Shown in pieces: positions 1 to 6,337 of a DNA stretch of 9,530 bases. Position numbers and translations under genes: made by a program. The stretch comes from Enterobacteriaceae bacterium UBA2655 (GTDB lineage Bacteria > Pseudomonadota > Gammaproteobacteria > Enterobacterales > Enterobacteriaceae), in NCBI GenBank assembly GCA_002359495.1, contig DENB01000112.1, positions 1 through 9,530 on the forward strand. Reading direction: 5' to 3'. The notes below the pieces were generated by a model that saw only the letters and a list, made by a program, of their open reading frames with translations, was not told the DNA's origin and did no database searches. The stretch's first letter is position 1. Each line of letters starts with the position of its first letter.

Positions 1-1122
1 CGCCAGGATATTGGTCTGGAAAGCGATGCTGTTAATCACGCCGGTAATGTCTTCGATTTTCTTCGAATTGGTGGTGATACGGCTCATAGTGGTGATTACT
101 TCCTGAGAAACCTTCTCGCCGGTGCGGGCGTTTTTCACCGCCTCGCGCGTCAGACGGCTCGCCTGGAAGACGTTTTCGGTGTTCTGTTTTACCGTTGCGC
201 CCAGCTCTTCCATGCTGGCTGCGGTTTCCGTTAGCGCGGCAGCCTGCTGCTCGGTACGCGACGCCAGATCGACGTTACCGGCTGCGATCTGCTGCGACGC
301 GGAGGCGACCGTATGGCTGGAGTCGCGCACCTGACCAATGATCTCCGTCAGCGCCAGACGCATCTGCTCCATCGAGCGCAGCACATCTTCGATTTCGCTG
401 CGCGAGCGCGCGTTAACCGGCACCGGCGTATCCAGCTGGCCTGCCGCGATTTCGCGGCAGCGTTCCTGGGCGCTGTTCAGCGGCGACAAGACATAACGCT
501 TCAGGAACAGCAGCACCGCCATGACTACCAGCAGGAACAGCAGCGCAAAGGCGACGATCAGACCGATGCCGAAGTCGAAGTGATTTTGCGCCTGGGCGTT
601 AAGATCTTTCGCGTACTGTTCGTGCAGCGCCAGCACTTTATCCAGCACGATCTCGTACTCGCGATCCAGCTTCGCCACCGTCGCGATTTGCGCGTCAAAG
701 CGGGGGCGATCGTTCGCCTGCGCCGCGTCGATCAGCGGCTGCAGCCCTTGCTGACGATAAGCGAGCCAGGCGGCGCGATAGGCATCGGCCAGCGGCGCTT
801 CGCCAGGCTGCTTCGGCGCGTTCAGGTAGCTCTGAAAAGAGGCATCAGCCTTTTCAACCACCTGCTTTACGTCCGCCAGCGACGGCTGCTCCTGCCGCAA
901 CGAACTGTTTTCCATCGCCTTCATATATTCCATCACCCGCACGCGCAGCGTACGGCTGTGGTTAATAGGATCGATGATGGAGAGCACGACGCGGATCTCG
1001 CTATTCACGCTATCCAGCGACTGGTTGCTGCGGGTCAAAAGCCAGACGTTCGACATGGTGCTGGCAAAGAAAATGATAAACAAAATGGCAAGGACAAACA
1101 GGGAGGATCTTTTCAGCGACAT
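1..1122 (-). CDS. Methyl-accepting chemotaxis protein, 3' end cut by window edge
   Basis: Inner-membrane chemoreceptor that senses a periplasmic ligand and controls the CheA/CheW kinase complex. The first 374 residues are visible, out of about 550 usual for the family. The start ATG (1120-1122) opens MSLKRSS, followed by membrane segment 1 (about residues 7-29). A helical periplasmic domain of the four-helix Tar/Tsr type (about 30-184) comes next, then membrane segment 2 (about 185-208) and a HAMP domain (about 208-262). The cytoplasmic rod includes the methylation-helix motif TAASMEELGATVKQN (about 301-315). The fragment stops in the highly conserved tip, ending FQTNILA (368-374). The frame is intact. 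The ribosome site is weak (GAGAAG, 5 nt before ATG). The gene is single and faces away from yhiN's 3' end. The periplasmic domain is the variable part, so the ligand cannot be named, and Tar/Tsr orthology is not claimed. The family call is near certain. Confidence 0.96.
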   Translation of the reverse strand, partial: MSLKRSSLFVLAILFIIFFASTMSNVWLLTRSNQSLDSVNSEIRVVLSIIDPINHSRTLRVRVMEYMKAMENSSLRQEQPSLADVKQVVEKADASFQSYLNAPKQPGEAPLADAYRAAWLAYRQQGLQPLIDAAQANDRPRFDAQIATVAKLDREYEIVLDKVLALHEQYAKDLNAQAQNHFDFGIGLIVAFALLFLLVVMAVLLFLKRYVLSPLNSAQERCREIAAGQLDTPVPVNARSRSEIEDVLRSMEQMRLALTEIIGQVRDSSHTVASASQQIAAGNVDLASRTEQQAAALTETAASMEELGATVKQNTENVFQASRLTREAVKNARTGEKVSQEVITTMSRITTNSKKIEDITGVINSIAFQTNILA

Positions 1123-1153
1123 GATGGCTTCTCAAAAAACGGGTAGGATCTTA

Positions 1154-1187
1154 ATATCGGCATAAACCATAAAGCATAAAGCATTTA
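1154..1187 (-). promoter_or_regulatory. Possible flagellar (sigma-28) promoter of the chemoreceptor gene
   Basis: On the minus strand, GCCGATAT (1154-1161) matches 7 of 8 bases of the sigma-28 -10 element GCCGATAA. It would place a transcript start about 24 nt before the chemoreceptor ATG, a typical leader length for such genes. A TAAA -35 core lies at 1184-1187, but the gap between them is 22 nt rather than the usual 15. The excess is exactly one unit of the 7-bp repeat in between. Enterobacterial chemoreceptor genes are normally class 3 flagellar genes, which supports the idea. The spacing makes the promoter uncertain. Confidence 0.35.
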
Positions 1188-1188
1188 G
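1161..1188. repeat. 7-bp tandem repeat, four units
   Basis: Four consecutive 7-mers on the plus strand: CATAAAC, CATAAAG, CATAAAG, CATTTAG. The middle two are identical, the first differs at one base and the last at two. The array lies directly upstream of the chemoreceptor gene and fills the space between the candidate -10 and -35 elements. Short tandem repeats in such a place can change copy number by slipped-strand replication. With so few, partly diverged units, the instability is speculative. Confidence 0.75.
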
Positions 1189-1313
1189 CAAATAGTCAGC
1201 ATGATTCACCGTAAAGCAATCTCTGAACCCGGTAATTTGCTGCGAAGCGTCTTTAGCGTGGACATATCAGGAAACTAAACAAGAGCATCCTATTGATTTT
1301 GTTACGTGAGATC

Positions 1314-1339
1314 AAAAGCCCGCTGAAGCAGGCTTTTTT
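1314..1339 (-). terminator. Rho-independent terminator of yhiN
   Basis: Inverted repeat AAAAGCCCGC (1314-1323), loop TGAA, GCAGGCTTTT (1328-1337). The single non-Watson-Crick position is a G-U pair when read on the minus strand and a C-A mismatch on the plus strand, so the minus strand is the better terminator. It starts immediately at the yhiN stop codon and ends in a four-T tract. Confidence 0.8.
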
Positions 1340-2523
1340 CACAACGCCTGCGCGCAGGCCCAGGCCGAGCTCCAGGCCCACTGGAAGTTATAGCCGCCCA
1401 GCCAGCCCGTGACGTCGACCACTTCGCCGATAAAGTAAAGTCCCGGCACGTCGCGCGCTTCCATGGTTTTCGACGAGAGCTGCGTGGTGTCCACGCCGCC
1501 CAGCGTCACTTCCGCGGTGCGGTAGCCTTCGGTGCCGTTAGGCTGGATGCGCCACCGATGCAGCCTTTCCACCAACTCCGCCTGCTGTTTGCCGTTGAGC
1601 TGCTTCAGGCTGAGTTCCGGTATCTGATTCAGCGCCTGCAAAACTTCCACCAGCCGTTTAGGCAAGATCTTTGCCAGGCTGTTTTTCAGGCTAAGATTCG
1701 GATGCGCCTGTCGCTGCACGTTAATAAAGTCATCAAGCGCGGTGGCGGGCGACAGGTTGACGGTGATGAACTCTCCTGGCTGCCAGTAGCTGGAAATTTG
1801 CAAGACCGCCGGCCCTGACAAACCGCGATGGGTAAACAGCATCGCCTCTTTAAACAGCGTGCCGTCCTGCGCTTCGATGGTGGCGGGCAAGGCGACGCCG
1901 GAGAGAGTCTGCAGCTGCTCCAGCAGCGGCTTATGCAGCGTGAACGGCACCAGCGCGGCGCGCGTCGGGTAGACTTTCAGGCCGAACTGTTCGGCGATTT
2001 TATAACCGAAGGGCGAAGCGCCCAGGCCCGGCATCGACAGACCGCCGCTGGCGATCACCAGCTTTTCCGCCGTCGCCTGCGCGCCGTTCAGCTGCAGGGT
2101 GTAGCCTGTCTCATCGCGCGTCACGCCCAGCACTTCCGAACGCAGACGCAGGGTCACGTTGCCTTTATCGCACTCCGCCATCAGCAGATCGACGATCTGC
2201 TGCGCCGAGTCGTCGCAAAACAGCTGGCCGAGCGTTTTTTCGTGATACGCGATGCCGTAGCGGTTAACCAGATCGATAAAATCCCATTGGGTATAACGTG
2301 CCAGCGCCGATTTACAAAAATGCGGGTTGTTCGACAGGTAAGCCGCAGGCTCGGTATAAAGATTGGTAAAGTTGCAGCGTCCGCCGCCAGACATCAATAT
2401 TTTACGGCCTGGCTTCTTGCCGTTATCCAATAGCAATACGCGACGTCCGCGCTGCCCTGCCTGCGCGGCGCAAAACAGCCCGGCCGCGCCCGCGCCGATA
2501 ATGATAACGTCAAACTTTTCCAC
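1339..2523 (-). CDS. yhiN: BaiN/RdsA-family FAD-dependent oxidoreductase YhiN (23S rRNA dihydrouridine synthase)
   Basis: A 394-residue flavoprotein of the HI0933/BaiN family. The E. coli ortholog YhiN has been reported as RdsA, which makes the dihydrouridine at position 2449 of 23S rRNA. I transfer that role by strong similarity. The N-terminus has a Rossmann dinucleotide site GAGAAG (residues 10-15), then an acidic strand end (LLLD, 30-33). The family signature GGGRCNFTN is at 46-54. The C-terminal flavin-contacting stretch is TGWLGGYNFQWAW (372-384). I chose GTG at 2521-2523 because VEKFDVIIIGAG aligns with the E. coli start MERFDAIIIGAG, with GAGG 11 nt upstream. An upstream ATG at 2586 would add 21 residues but has no ribosome site. 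The protein lacks the last few residues of the 400-aa E. coli protein. It is divergent from pitA, and its TGA abuts its terminator. Confidence 0.95.
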   Translation of the reverse strand: MEKFDVIIIGAGAAGLFCAAQAGQRGRRVLLLDNGKKPGRKILMSGGGRCNFTNLYTEPAAYLSNNPHFCKSALARYTQWDFIDLVNRYGIAYHEKTLGQLFCDDSAQQIVDLLMAECDKGNVTLRLRSEVLGVTRDETGYTLQLNGAQATAEKLVIASGGLSMPGLGASPFGYKIAEQFGLKVYPTRAALVPFTLHKPLLEQLQTLSGVALPATIEAQDGTLFKEAMLFTHRGLSGPAVLQISSYWQPGEFITVNLSPATALDDFINVQRQAHPNLSLKNSLAKILPKRLVEVLQALNQIPELSLKQLNGKQQAELVERLHRWRIQPNGTEGYRTAEVTLGGVDTTQLSSKTMEARDVPGLYFIGEVVDVTGWLGGYNFQWAWSSAWACAQAL

Positions 2524-2661
2524 CGTAATATCCGCCTCGCCTGAAAGGCGCTGATTGTAGTGATCCTGACTGCGAGATGCCAGCATCAAGAAAAACGCAT
2601 AAAACTGTCATATTTTAACCTACTGATTTAACAGCAATTTCACTTCAAACCACCGCTTCTC

Positions 2662-2692
2662 TCGACCTTTTTGAGCAAAAAAAGCCTATAAT
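2662..2692 (+). promoter_or_regulatory. Probable sigma-70 promoter of pitA
   Basis: A perfect -10 TATAAT lies at 2687-2692. The best -35 is TCGACC (2662-2667, four of six bases) at a long 19-nt spacing. An AT-rich inverted repeat (CTTTTT, GAGC, AAAAAAAG; 2667-2684) fills the spacer. The implied leader is about 65 nt. The weak -35 suggests modest basal strength or help from a factor. Confidence 0.6.
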
Positions 2693-2737
2693 TTTCTTTC
2701 CTATACAGCACGTTGTCGCGGATAATGCGCCGCGTTC

Positions 2738-2758
2738 ATGTCCTCCATAATGGCGTAA
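2738..2758 (+). other. Possible six-codon upstream ORF in the pitA leader
   Basis: ATG TCC TCC ATA ATG GCG TAA ends 5 nt before the pitA ATG, in a different frame. No Shine-Dalgarno sequence precedes it. pitA itself also lacks a clear ribosome site, so coupled re-initiation from this mini-ORF is conceivable. It is short enough to be chance. Confidence 0.2.
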
Positions 2759-2763
2759 CGTTT

Positions 2764-4266
2764 ATGCTACATCTGTTCGCTGGCCTCGACTTTAATACCG
2801 GCCTGTTATTGGTTCTTGCTCTGTTGTTTGTTTTATTTTATGAAGCGATCAACGGATTTCACGATACGGCCAATGCGGTCGCCACGGTCATTTATACGCG
2901 CGCGATGCGTGCGCAGCTGGCGGTTGTGATGGCTGGTCTGTTCAACTTCTTTGGCGTTCTGCTCGGCGGTTTGAGCGTGGCCTACGCCATCGTACATATG
3001 CTTCCTACCGACCTGTTGCTCAACGTCGGCTCGGCTCACGGCCTCGCCATGGTCTTCTCCATGCTGCTGGCTGCGATTATCTGGAACCTCGGTACCTGGT
3101 ATTTGGGTCTGCCGGCCTCCAGTTCCCACACCCTGATCGGCGCCATTATCGGTATCGGCTTAACCAACGCGCTGGTGACCGGTTCGTCGGTGGTCGATGC
3201 GCTTAATATCCCGAAAGTGATCAATATTTTCCTGTCGCTGATCCTGTCGCCGATTGTCGGTCTGGTGCTGGCCGGCAGCTTGATTTTTCTGCTGCGCCGT
3301 TACTGGAGCGGGACGAAAAAACGCGCCCGCATTCATATGACGCCGGCCGATCGCGAAAAAATCGACGGCAAGAAAAAGCCGCCGTTCTGGACGCGTATCG
3401 CGCTGATCGTTTCCGCCATCGGCGTCAGTTATTCGCACGGCGCGAATGACGGTCAGAAAGGGATCGGCCTGATTATGCTGGTGCTGATCGGTGTCGCGCC
3501 GGCGGGCTTCGTGGTCAATATGAACGCGTCGGGCTATGACATCACGCGTACGCGCGATGCGGTTAATAATCTCGAACAGTATTACCAGCAGAACAGTCAG
3601 ACGCTGACGCACATTGTGCAGATGGCGCCGCCTGTGTTGCCGACGCCGGAGCAAACCGTTTCGGGCCCGCATGAGTTTCACTGCGACAGCGCGCGCGCCC
3701 TGCAGGCGGTACAGCGCGTTCAGGGCCTGCTGAACAACCTGCAGAGCTATGATCAGCTCTCGGTCAAGCAGCGTAGCCAGATGCGCCGTCTGCTGCTCTG
3801 CATTTCAGATACCGCCGGCAAAGCCGCGAAGCTGCCGGAAACCAGCGTTGAAGATAAGCGTTTGCTGAACGAGCTTAACGGCGATCTGCTCAACACTATC
3901 GAATACGCGCCGGTCTGGATTATCGTCGCGGTCGCGCTGGCGCTGGGCACCGGCACCATGATCGGCTGGCGTCGCGTGGCGACCACCATCGGCGAGAAAA
4001 TCGGTAAAAAAGGGATGACCTATGCGCAAGGGATGTCGGCGCAGGTCACGGCGGCGCTGTCGATCGGCATCGCCAGCTATACCGGCATGCCCGTCTCCAC
4101 TACGCACATTCTCTCTTCGTCGGTTGCCGGCACCATGCTGGTCGACGGCGGCGGATTACAGAGCCGAACCATTAAAAGCATTGCGATGGCCTGGGTATTC
4201 ACCCTGCCGGTCTGTATCGTTTTGTCGGGTTCGCTGTACTGGATTGCGCTCAAGCTGGTCGCGTAA
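2764..4266 (+). CDS. pitA: Low-affinity inorganic phosphate (metal-phosphate) symporter PitA
   Basis: A 500-residue inner-membrane transporter of the PiT/PHO4 family that imports phosphate, as neutral metal-phosphate complexes, with protons. It is nearly collinear with the 499-aa E. coli PitA. The duplicated signatures of the family are both present: [11 protein letters not shown] (31-41) and [12 protein letters not shown] (224-235). The paired loops LPASSSHT (116-123) and MPVSTTHI (442-449) are also intact. Hydrophobic helices flank a long hydrophilic region (about 255-385), which is the part most different from E. coli, though its two cysteines are in conserved surroundings. I chose ATG 2764 because [13 protein letters not shown] matches the E. 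coli N-terminus. In-frame upstream starts (ATG 2725, TTG 2713) exist but are not expected. No strong ribosome site is visible before any of them. It is convergent with uspB and shares its terminator. Confidence 0.98.
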   Translation: MLHLFAGLDFNTGLLLVLALLFVLFYEAINGFHDTANAVATVIYTRAMRAQLAVVMAGLFNFFGVLLGGLSVAYAIVHMLPTDLLLNVGSAHGLAMVFSMLLAAIIWNLGTWYLGLPASSSHTLIGAIIGIGLTNALVTGSSVVDALNIPKVINIFLSLILSPIVGLVLAGSLIFLLRRYWSGTKKRARIHMTPADREKIDGKKKPPFWTRIALIVSAIGVSYSHGANDGQKGIGLIMLVLIGVAPAGFVVNMNASGYDITRTRDAVNNLEQYYQQNSQTLTHIVQMAPPVLPTPEQTVSGPHEFHCDSARALQAVQRVQGLLNNLQSYDQLSVKQRSQMRRLLLCISDTAGKAAKLPETSVEDKRLLNELNGDLLNTIEYAPVWIIVAVALALGTGTMIGWRRVATTIGEKIGKKGMTYAQGMSAQVTAALSIGIASYTGMPVSTTHILSSSVAGTMLVDGGGLQSRTIKSIAMAWVFTLPVCIVLSGSLYWIALKLVA

Positions 4267-4284
4267 TACGCGCCAGAAAGGGAC

Positions 4285-4312
4285 AAAAGGGCGGCGCAAG
4301 TCGCCCTTTTTT
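4285..4312. terminator. Bidirectional terminator between pitA and uspB
   Basis: Stem AAAAGGGCG (4285-4293) pairs with CGCCCTTTT (4302-4310), with a possible G-U pair inside, and six T follow on the plus strand (4307-4312). The minus strand also ends in four T. It serves both convergent genes and overlaps the uspB TAA (4311-4313). Confidence 0.9.
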
Positions 4313-4646
4313 AATGCCAAATCGCCATGCCGATCAGGCTGAGCACCACCAGTCCGCACAGCGCGCTGGTGAGAATAAACTGGCCGCGCACCCGCTCGCA
4401 GCGGCGAATAAACTCTTCGTCGTGATGATCGCGATAGCGTTTCGCCCAAATGTAGCGCACCAGGCGCACCTGTTTGCTCGGCTGACCATGCGACGTAAAG
4501 AAGCCTGCGCCGTCCACATATTGATAAAGCAGCGGATCGCAGCCGCGCAATACCGCCAGTAGAGAGCGCAGAGAAGAGAAGTAACGCGCCATATTTACCA
4601 GACAAACGATACAAAGAACCCAAAAAAGCGCGATAGTGCTAATCAT
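4311..4646 (-). CDS. uspB: Universal stress protein B (UspB)
   Basis: A small inner-membrane protein of 111 residues, the same length as E. coli UspB and very similar throughout. It has hydrophobic segments at about 1-20 ([20 protein letters not shown]) and about 90-109 near the C-terminus, which ends MAIWH. The charged central part contains [13 protein letters not shown] and [18 protein letters not shown]. In E. coli the gene is sigma-S dependent and linked to stationary-phase ethanol tolerance; its molecular role is unknown. I chose ATG 4644-4646 because a strong ribosome site GGGAGGGG lies 2 nt upstream and the start matches E. coli. A longer open frame to 4784 has no homology or signal. 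It is divergent from uspA, as in E. coli. I could not identify a convincing sigma-S promoter on this strand. Confidence 0.97.
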   Translation of the reverse strand: MISTIALFWVLCIVCLVNMARYFSSLRSLLAVLRGCDPLLYQYVDGAGFFTSHGQPSKQVRLVRYIWAKRYRDHHDEEFIRRCERVRGQFILTSALCGLVVLSLIGMAIWH

Positions 4647-4758
4647 GTTCCCCTCCCGGCTGGAACCGTAGAGACGAATGCAGCAGGGATTCGCCGGCAC
4701 GCCCCACGATAAATAACCAACCCCTTGATGAACCGAACTGCGTTGTTGTTTTGAAAAC

Positions 4759-4794
4759 GGCGGCGAGAGATGCCGATCCGGCAACCGCCTTTTT
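4759..4794 (+). other. Terminator-like nested hairpin upstream of uspA
   Basis: An inner perfect stem TGCCG-ATC-CGGCA (4771-4783) is nested in an outer GGCGG (4759-4763) / CCGCC (4785-4789), followed by five T (4790-4794). Read on the plus strand it resembles a small-RNA end or a terminator. No annotated plus-strand gene would feed into it. Confidence 0.4.
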
Positions 4795-4832
4795 CAGTGT
4801 AGGAGATCTGACAAATTTTTTTCCAGCGATGG

Positions 4833-4855
4833 TTTTCGTTCAGCCCGAGCGAAAA
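4833..4855. promoter_or_regulatory. 9-bp inverted repeat upstream of the uspA promoter
   Basis: TTTTCGTTC (4833-4841), five-base spacer AGCCC, GAGCGAAAA (4847-4855). The arms match at eight of nine positions as DNA, and the ninth is a U-G pair if transcribed on the plus strand. It lies about 65 bp before the uspA -10, where an activator or repressor could bind. No known operator consensus was recognised. Confidence 0.4.
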
Positions 4856-4893
4856 TCCGTTAGGCCTTGATCTGACTCACAGCCACGTCACCC

Positions 4894-4926
4894 TTTACAA
4901 CATTTGTTAACAGATATAGCTATAAT
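4894..4926 (+). promoter_or_regulatory. uspA promoter
   Basis: A perfect TATAAT lies at 4921-4926. There is no good -35 at normal spacing; TTTACA (4894-4899) is a fair match but 21 nt away. An 8-bp palindrome TGTTAACA (4906-4913) lies in between. A strong -10 with a poor -35 fits a promoter that needs activation, consistent with E. coli uspA being induced on growth arrest. The implied leader is about 145 nt. Confidence 0.55.
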
Positions 4927-4944
4927 CAAAGCATAACAACAAGC

Positions 4945-4970
4945 TGCCTGCACGCATCGTTGCGCAGGCA
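4945..4970 (+). other. Hairpin near the 5' end of the uspA mRNA leader
   Basis: TGCCTG (4945-4950) pairs with CAGGCA (4965-4970), and CGCA (4953-4956) with TGCG (4961-4964) around a TCGT loop, with two bases bulged. It begins about 12 nt after the expected transcript start. A stable 5' hairpin often protects mRNA from decay. No T tract follows, so it is not a terminator. Confidence 0.5.
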
Positions 4971-5077
4971 TGGAACATTGGTGGCGCTCATTGTCCACTC
5001 GCGCAAGGGATTTTTGCCATGTTGTGAGACGCCAGGACAGGGGTTGTCATCCACAATCTCGTGAAAGGAGTTGTATT

Positions 5078-5515
5078 ATGGCTTACAAACACATCCTGAT
5101 TGCCGTCGATCTTTCTCCCGAAAGCCAGTTGCTGGTCGAGAAAGCTGTCTCTCTGGCCCGTCCTTACGATGCAAAAATCTCCCTGATTCACGTGGATGTA
5201 AATTACTCCGATCTCTACACTGGCCTGATTGACGTTAACCTCGGCGATATGCAGAAACGCATCTCCGAAGAGACGCATCACGCCTTGTCCGAGCTGTCGC
5301 AGGGCGCCGGTTATCCGGTCAGCGAAACCCTGAGCGGCAGCGGCGATCTTGGACAGGTGCTGGTGGATGCGATTAAAAGATACGATGTAGATTTGGTGGT
5401 CTGCGGGCACCATCAGGATTTCTGGAGCAAGCTGATGTCTTCCGCGCGCCAGCTGATCAATACCGTTCACATCGATATGCTGATCGTGCCGCTGCGCGAC
5501 GAAGAAGAGGTCTGA
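5078..5515 (+). CDS. uspA: Universal stress protein A (UspA)
   Basis: A 145-residue cytoplasmic stress protein, one residue longer than the 144-aa E. coli UspA and almost identical to it. It is made in quantity on growth arrest and starvation and dimerises; its biochemical activity is not settled. The single Usp domain starts [17 protein letters not shown] and carries [19 protein letters not shown] (about 36-54). The C-terminal strand region is [16 protein letters not shown], then [10 protein letters not shown]. The Gly-2x-Gly-9x-Gly-Ser ATP motif of ATP-binding Usp proteins is absent, as in E. coli UspA. The start is decided by AGGAG 7 nt upstream (5066-5070) and the conserved N-terminus. 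An in-frame open stretch from 4970 is leader sequence. It is divergent from uspB and convergent with rsmJ. Confidence 0.98.
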   Translation: MAYKHILIAVDLSPESQLLVEKAVSLARPYDAKISLIHVDVNYSDLYTGLIDVNLGDMQKRISEETHHALSELSQGAGYPVSETLSGSGDLGQVLVDAIKRYDVDLVVCGHHQDFWSKLMSSARQLINTVHIDMLIVPLRDEEEV

Positions 5516-5545
5516 TTTCCCAGGCGCGATAAAGGATAAACAGCA

Positions 5546-5574
5546 AAAGGGCCGGAATAACCGGCCCTTTCTTT
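5546..5574. terminator. Bidirectional terminator between uspA and rsmJ
   Basis: A ten-base perfect stem AAAGGGCCGG (5546-5555) / CCGGCCCTTT (5561-5570), loop AATAA. It is followed by a T-rich tract on the plus strand (TTTCTTTT) and TTTT on the minus strand. It lies 30 nt after the uspA stop and directly beyond the rsmJ TAA. Confidence 0.93.
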
Positions 5575-6329
5575 TATTGCCGCGGCAGCGGCGGGTAGAT
5601 ATCGAAACGGTGGCTTTTCGTCACCACCGCCGATTGCGTCGCCACGCCCGCCAGCGGCGGCGCATAGTCGGGGCGCTTGACCACGATACGCTTTTTCGCC
5701 AGCCGACGCGCTGGCTCCAGCAGGGCGTCGGCATCTTCGTCAGCGCCGACCAGCGACTGAAACACCCGCATCTCTTTTTTCACCATCGCGCTTTTCTGCC
5801 GGTGGGGATACATAGGATCAAGGTAAACCACGTCCGGCTGCGGCGTAATGTCGCTCAGTGCCGTCAGGCTGGAAACGTGTAGCAGCGTGAGCCGCTCGCG
5901 CAGCCAGCCGCCGATTTCCGCATCCTGATAGCCGCGCTGCAGCCCGTCGTCCAGCAACGCGGCCACCACCGGATGACGCTCCAGCATACGCACATGGCAG
6001 CCGATCGCCGCCAGCACGAAAGCGTCGCGACCCAAGCCCGCCGTCGCGTCCACCACGTCCGGCAAATAATCGCCTTTGATGCCGACCGCCTTCGCCACCG
6101 CCTCGCCGCGACCGCCGCCGAAACGCCGCCGGTGCGCCATCGCGCCCGACACGAAATCAACGTAGATGCCGCCCAGCTTTGGCTCGTCGCGCTTGCGCAG
6201 TTCCAGATGGGTCGGCGTCATCACCAGCGCCATCGGCGCATTCTCGTCGTGCCGCAGCTGCCAACGCCCGGCTAAAAGAGATAAGGCGCCGTTGCCGGCG
6301 CCCGATTCATCAAGCAAACAGATATTCAC
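5574..6329 (-). CDS. rsmJ: 16S rRNA (guanine(1516)-N(2))-methyltransferase RsmJ
   Basis: A 251-residue SAM-dependent methyltransferase that makes m2G1516 in 16S rRNA in E. coli, where it is 250 aa and collinear. Key motifs: [11 protein letters not shown] (44-54); a basic, glycine-rich run [18 protein letters not shown] (66-83); the SAM-binding loop [11 protein letters not shown] (94-104); and the catalytic-type motif DPMYP (171-175), a relative of the DPPY/NPPY motif of amino-group methylases. Translation starts at GTG (6327-6329), which fits the conserved N-terminus (NICLLDE). No stronger start is nearby. It lies 8 nt after the prlC stop, so it is probably co-transcribed with prlC and translationally coupled, which may compensate for its poor ribosome site. 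The pair is arranged the same way in E. coli. The dtpB gene found beside it there is missing here. Confidence 0.97.
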   Translation of the reverse strand: MNICLLDESGAGNGALSLLAGRWQLRHDENAPMALVMTPTHLELRKRDEPKLGGIYVDFVSGAMAHRRRFGGGRGEAVAKAVGIKGDYLPDVVDATAGLGRDAFVLAAIGCHVRMLERHPVVAALLDDGLQRGYQDAEIGGWLRERLTLLHVSSLTALSDITPQPDVVYLDPMYPHRQKSAMVKKEMRVFQSLVGADEDADALLEPARRLAKKRIVVKRPDYAPPLAGVATQSAVVTKSHRFDIYPPLPRQ

Positions 6330-6337
6330 GCCTGAGG

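Larger units (their letters stand above)
4647..5077. other. Divergent uspB-uspA intergenic region (431 bp)
   Basis: No credible gene lies here; the open frames that cross it are extensions of uspB and uspA without start signals. It holds a terminator-like nested hairpin (4759-4794), a 9-bp dyad (4833-4855), the uspA promoter (-10 at 4921-4926) and a leader hairpin (4945-4970). The remainder shows nothing I recognise. Confidence 0.8.

Noticed and set aside
313..1146. Long plus-strand open frame opposite the chemoreceptor
   Set aside because: Its product is a low-complexity Arg/Gln/His-rich translation typical of the antisense of GC-rich coding sequence. The minus-strand frame encodes an unmistakable chemoreceptor.
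1828..2433. 201-codon plus-strand frame within yhiN
   Set aside because: Gln/Arg-rich antisense translation of a conserved gene with no independent support.
2605..2611. CTGTCAT, a perfect Pho-box half-site upstream of pitA
   Set aside because: The second half-site expected 11 bp downstream is absent, and pitA is not a classical PhoB target; one 7-mer can occur by chance.
4647..4784. 46-residue N-terminal extension of uspB
   Set aside because: No conserved sequence or start signal. ATG 4646 has an excellent ribosome site and matches the 111-aa E. coli length.
4861..4895. Possible CRP or FNR site before uspA (TTGATCTGACTCA, TGAC..GTCA)
   Set aside because: Only half-sites match; neither the TGTGA-N6-TCACA nor the TTGAT-N4-ATCAA pattern is completed.
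4970..5077. In-frame upstream extension of uspA (36 codons from ATG 4970)
   Set aside because: The hairpin at 4945-4970 includes the first base of that ATG, no ribosome site precedes it, and the strong AGGAG and conserved N-terminus fix the start at 5078.
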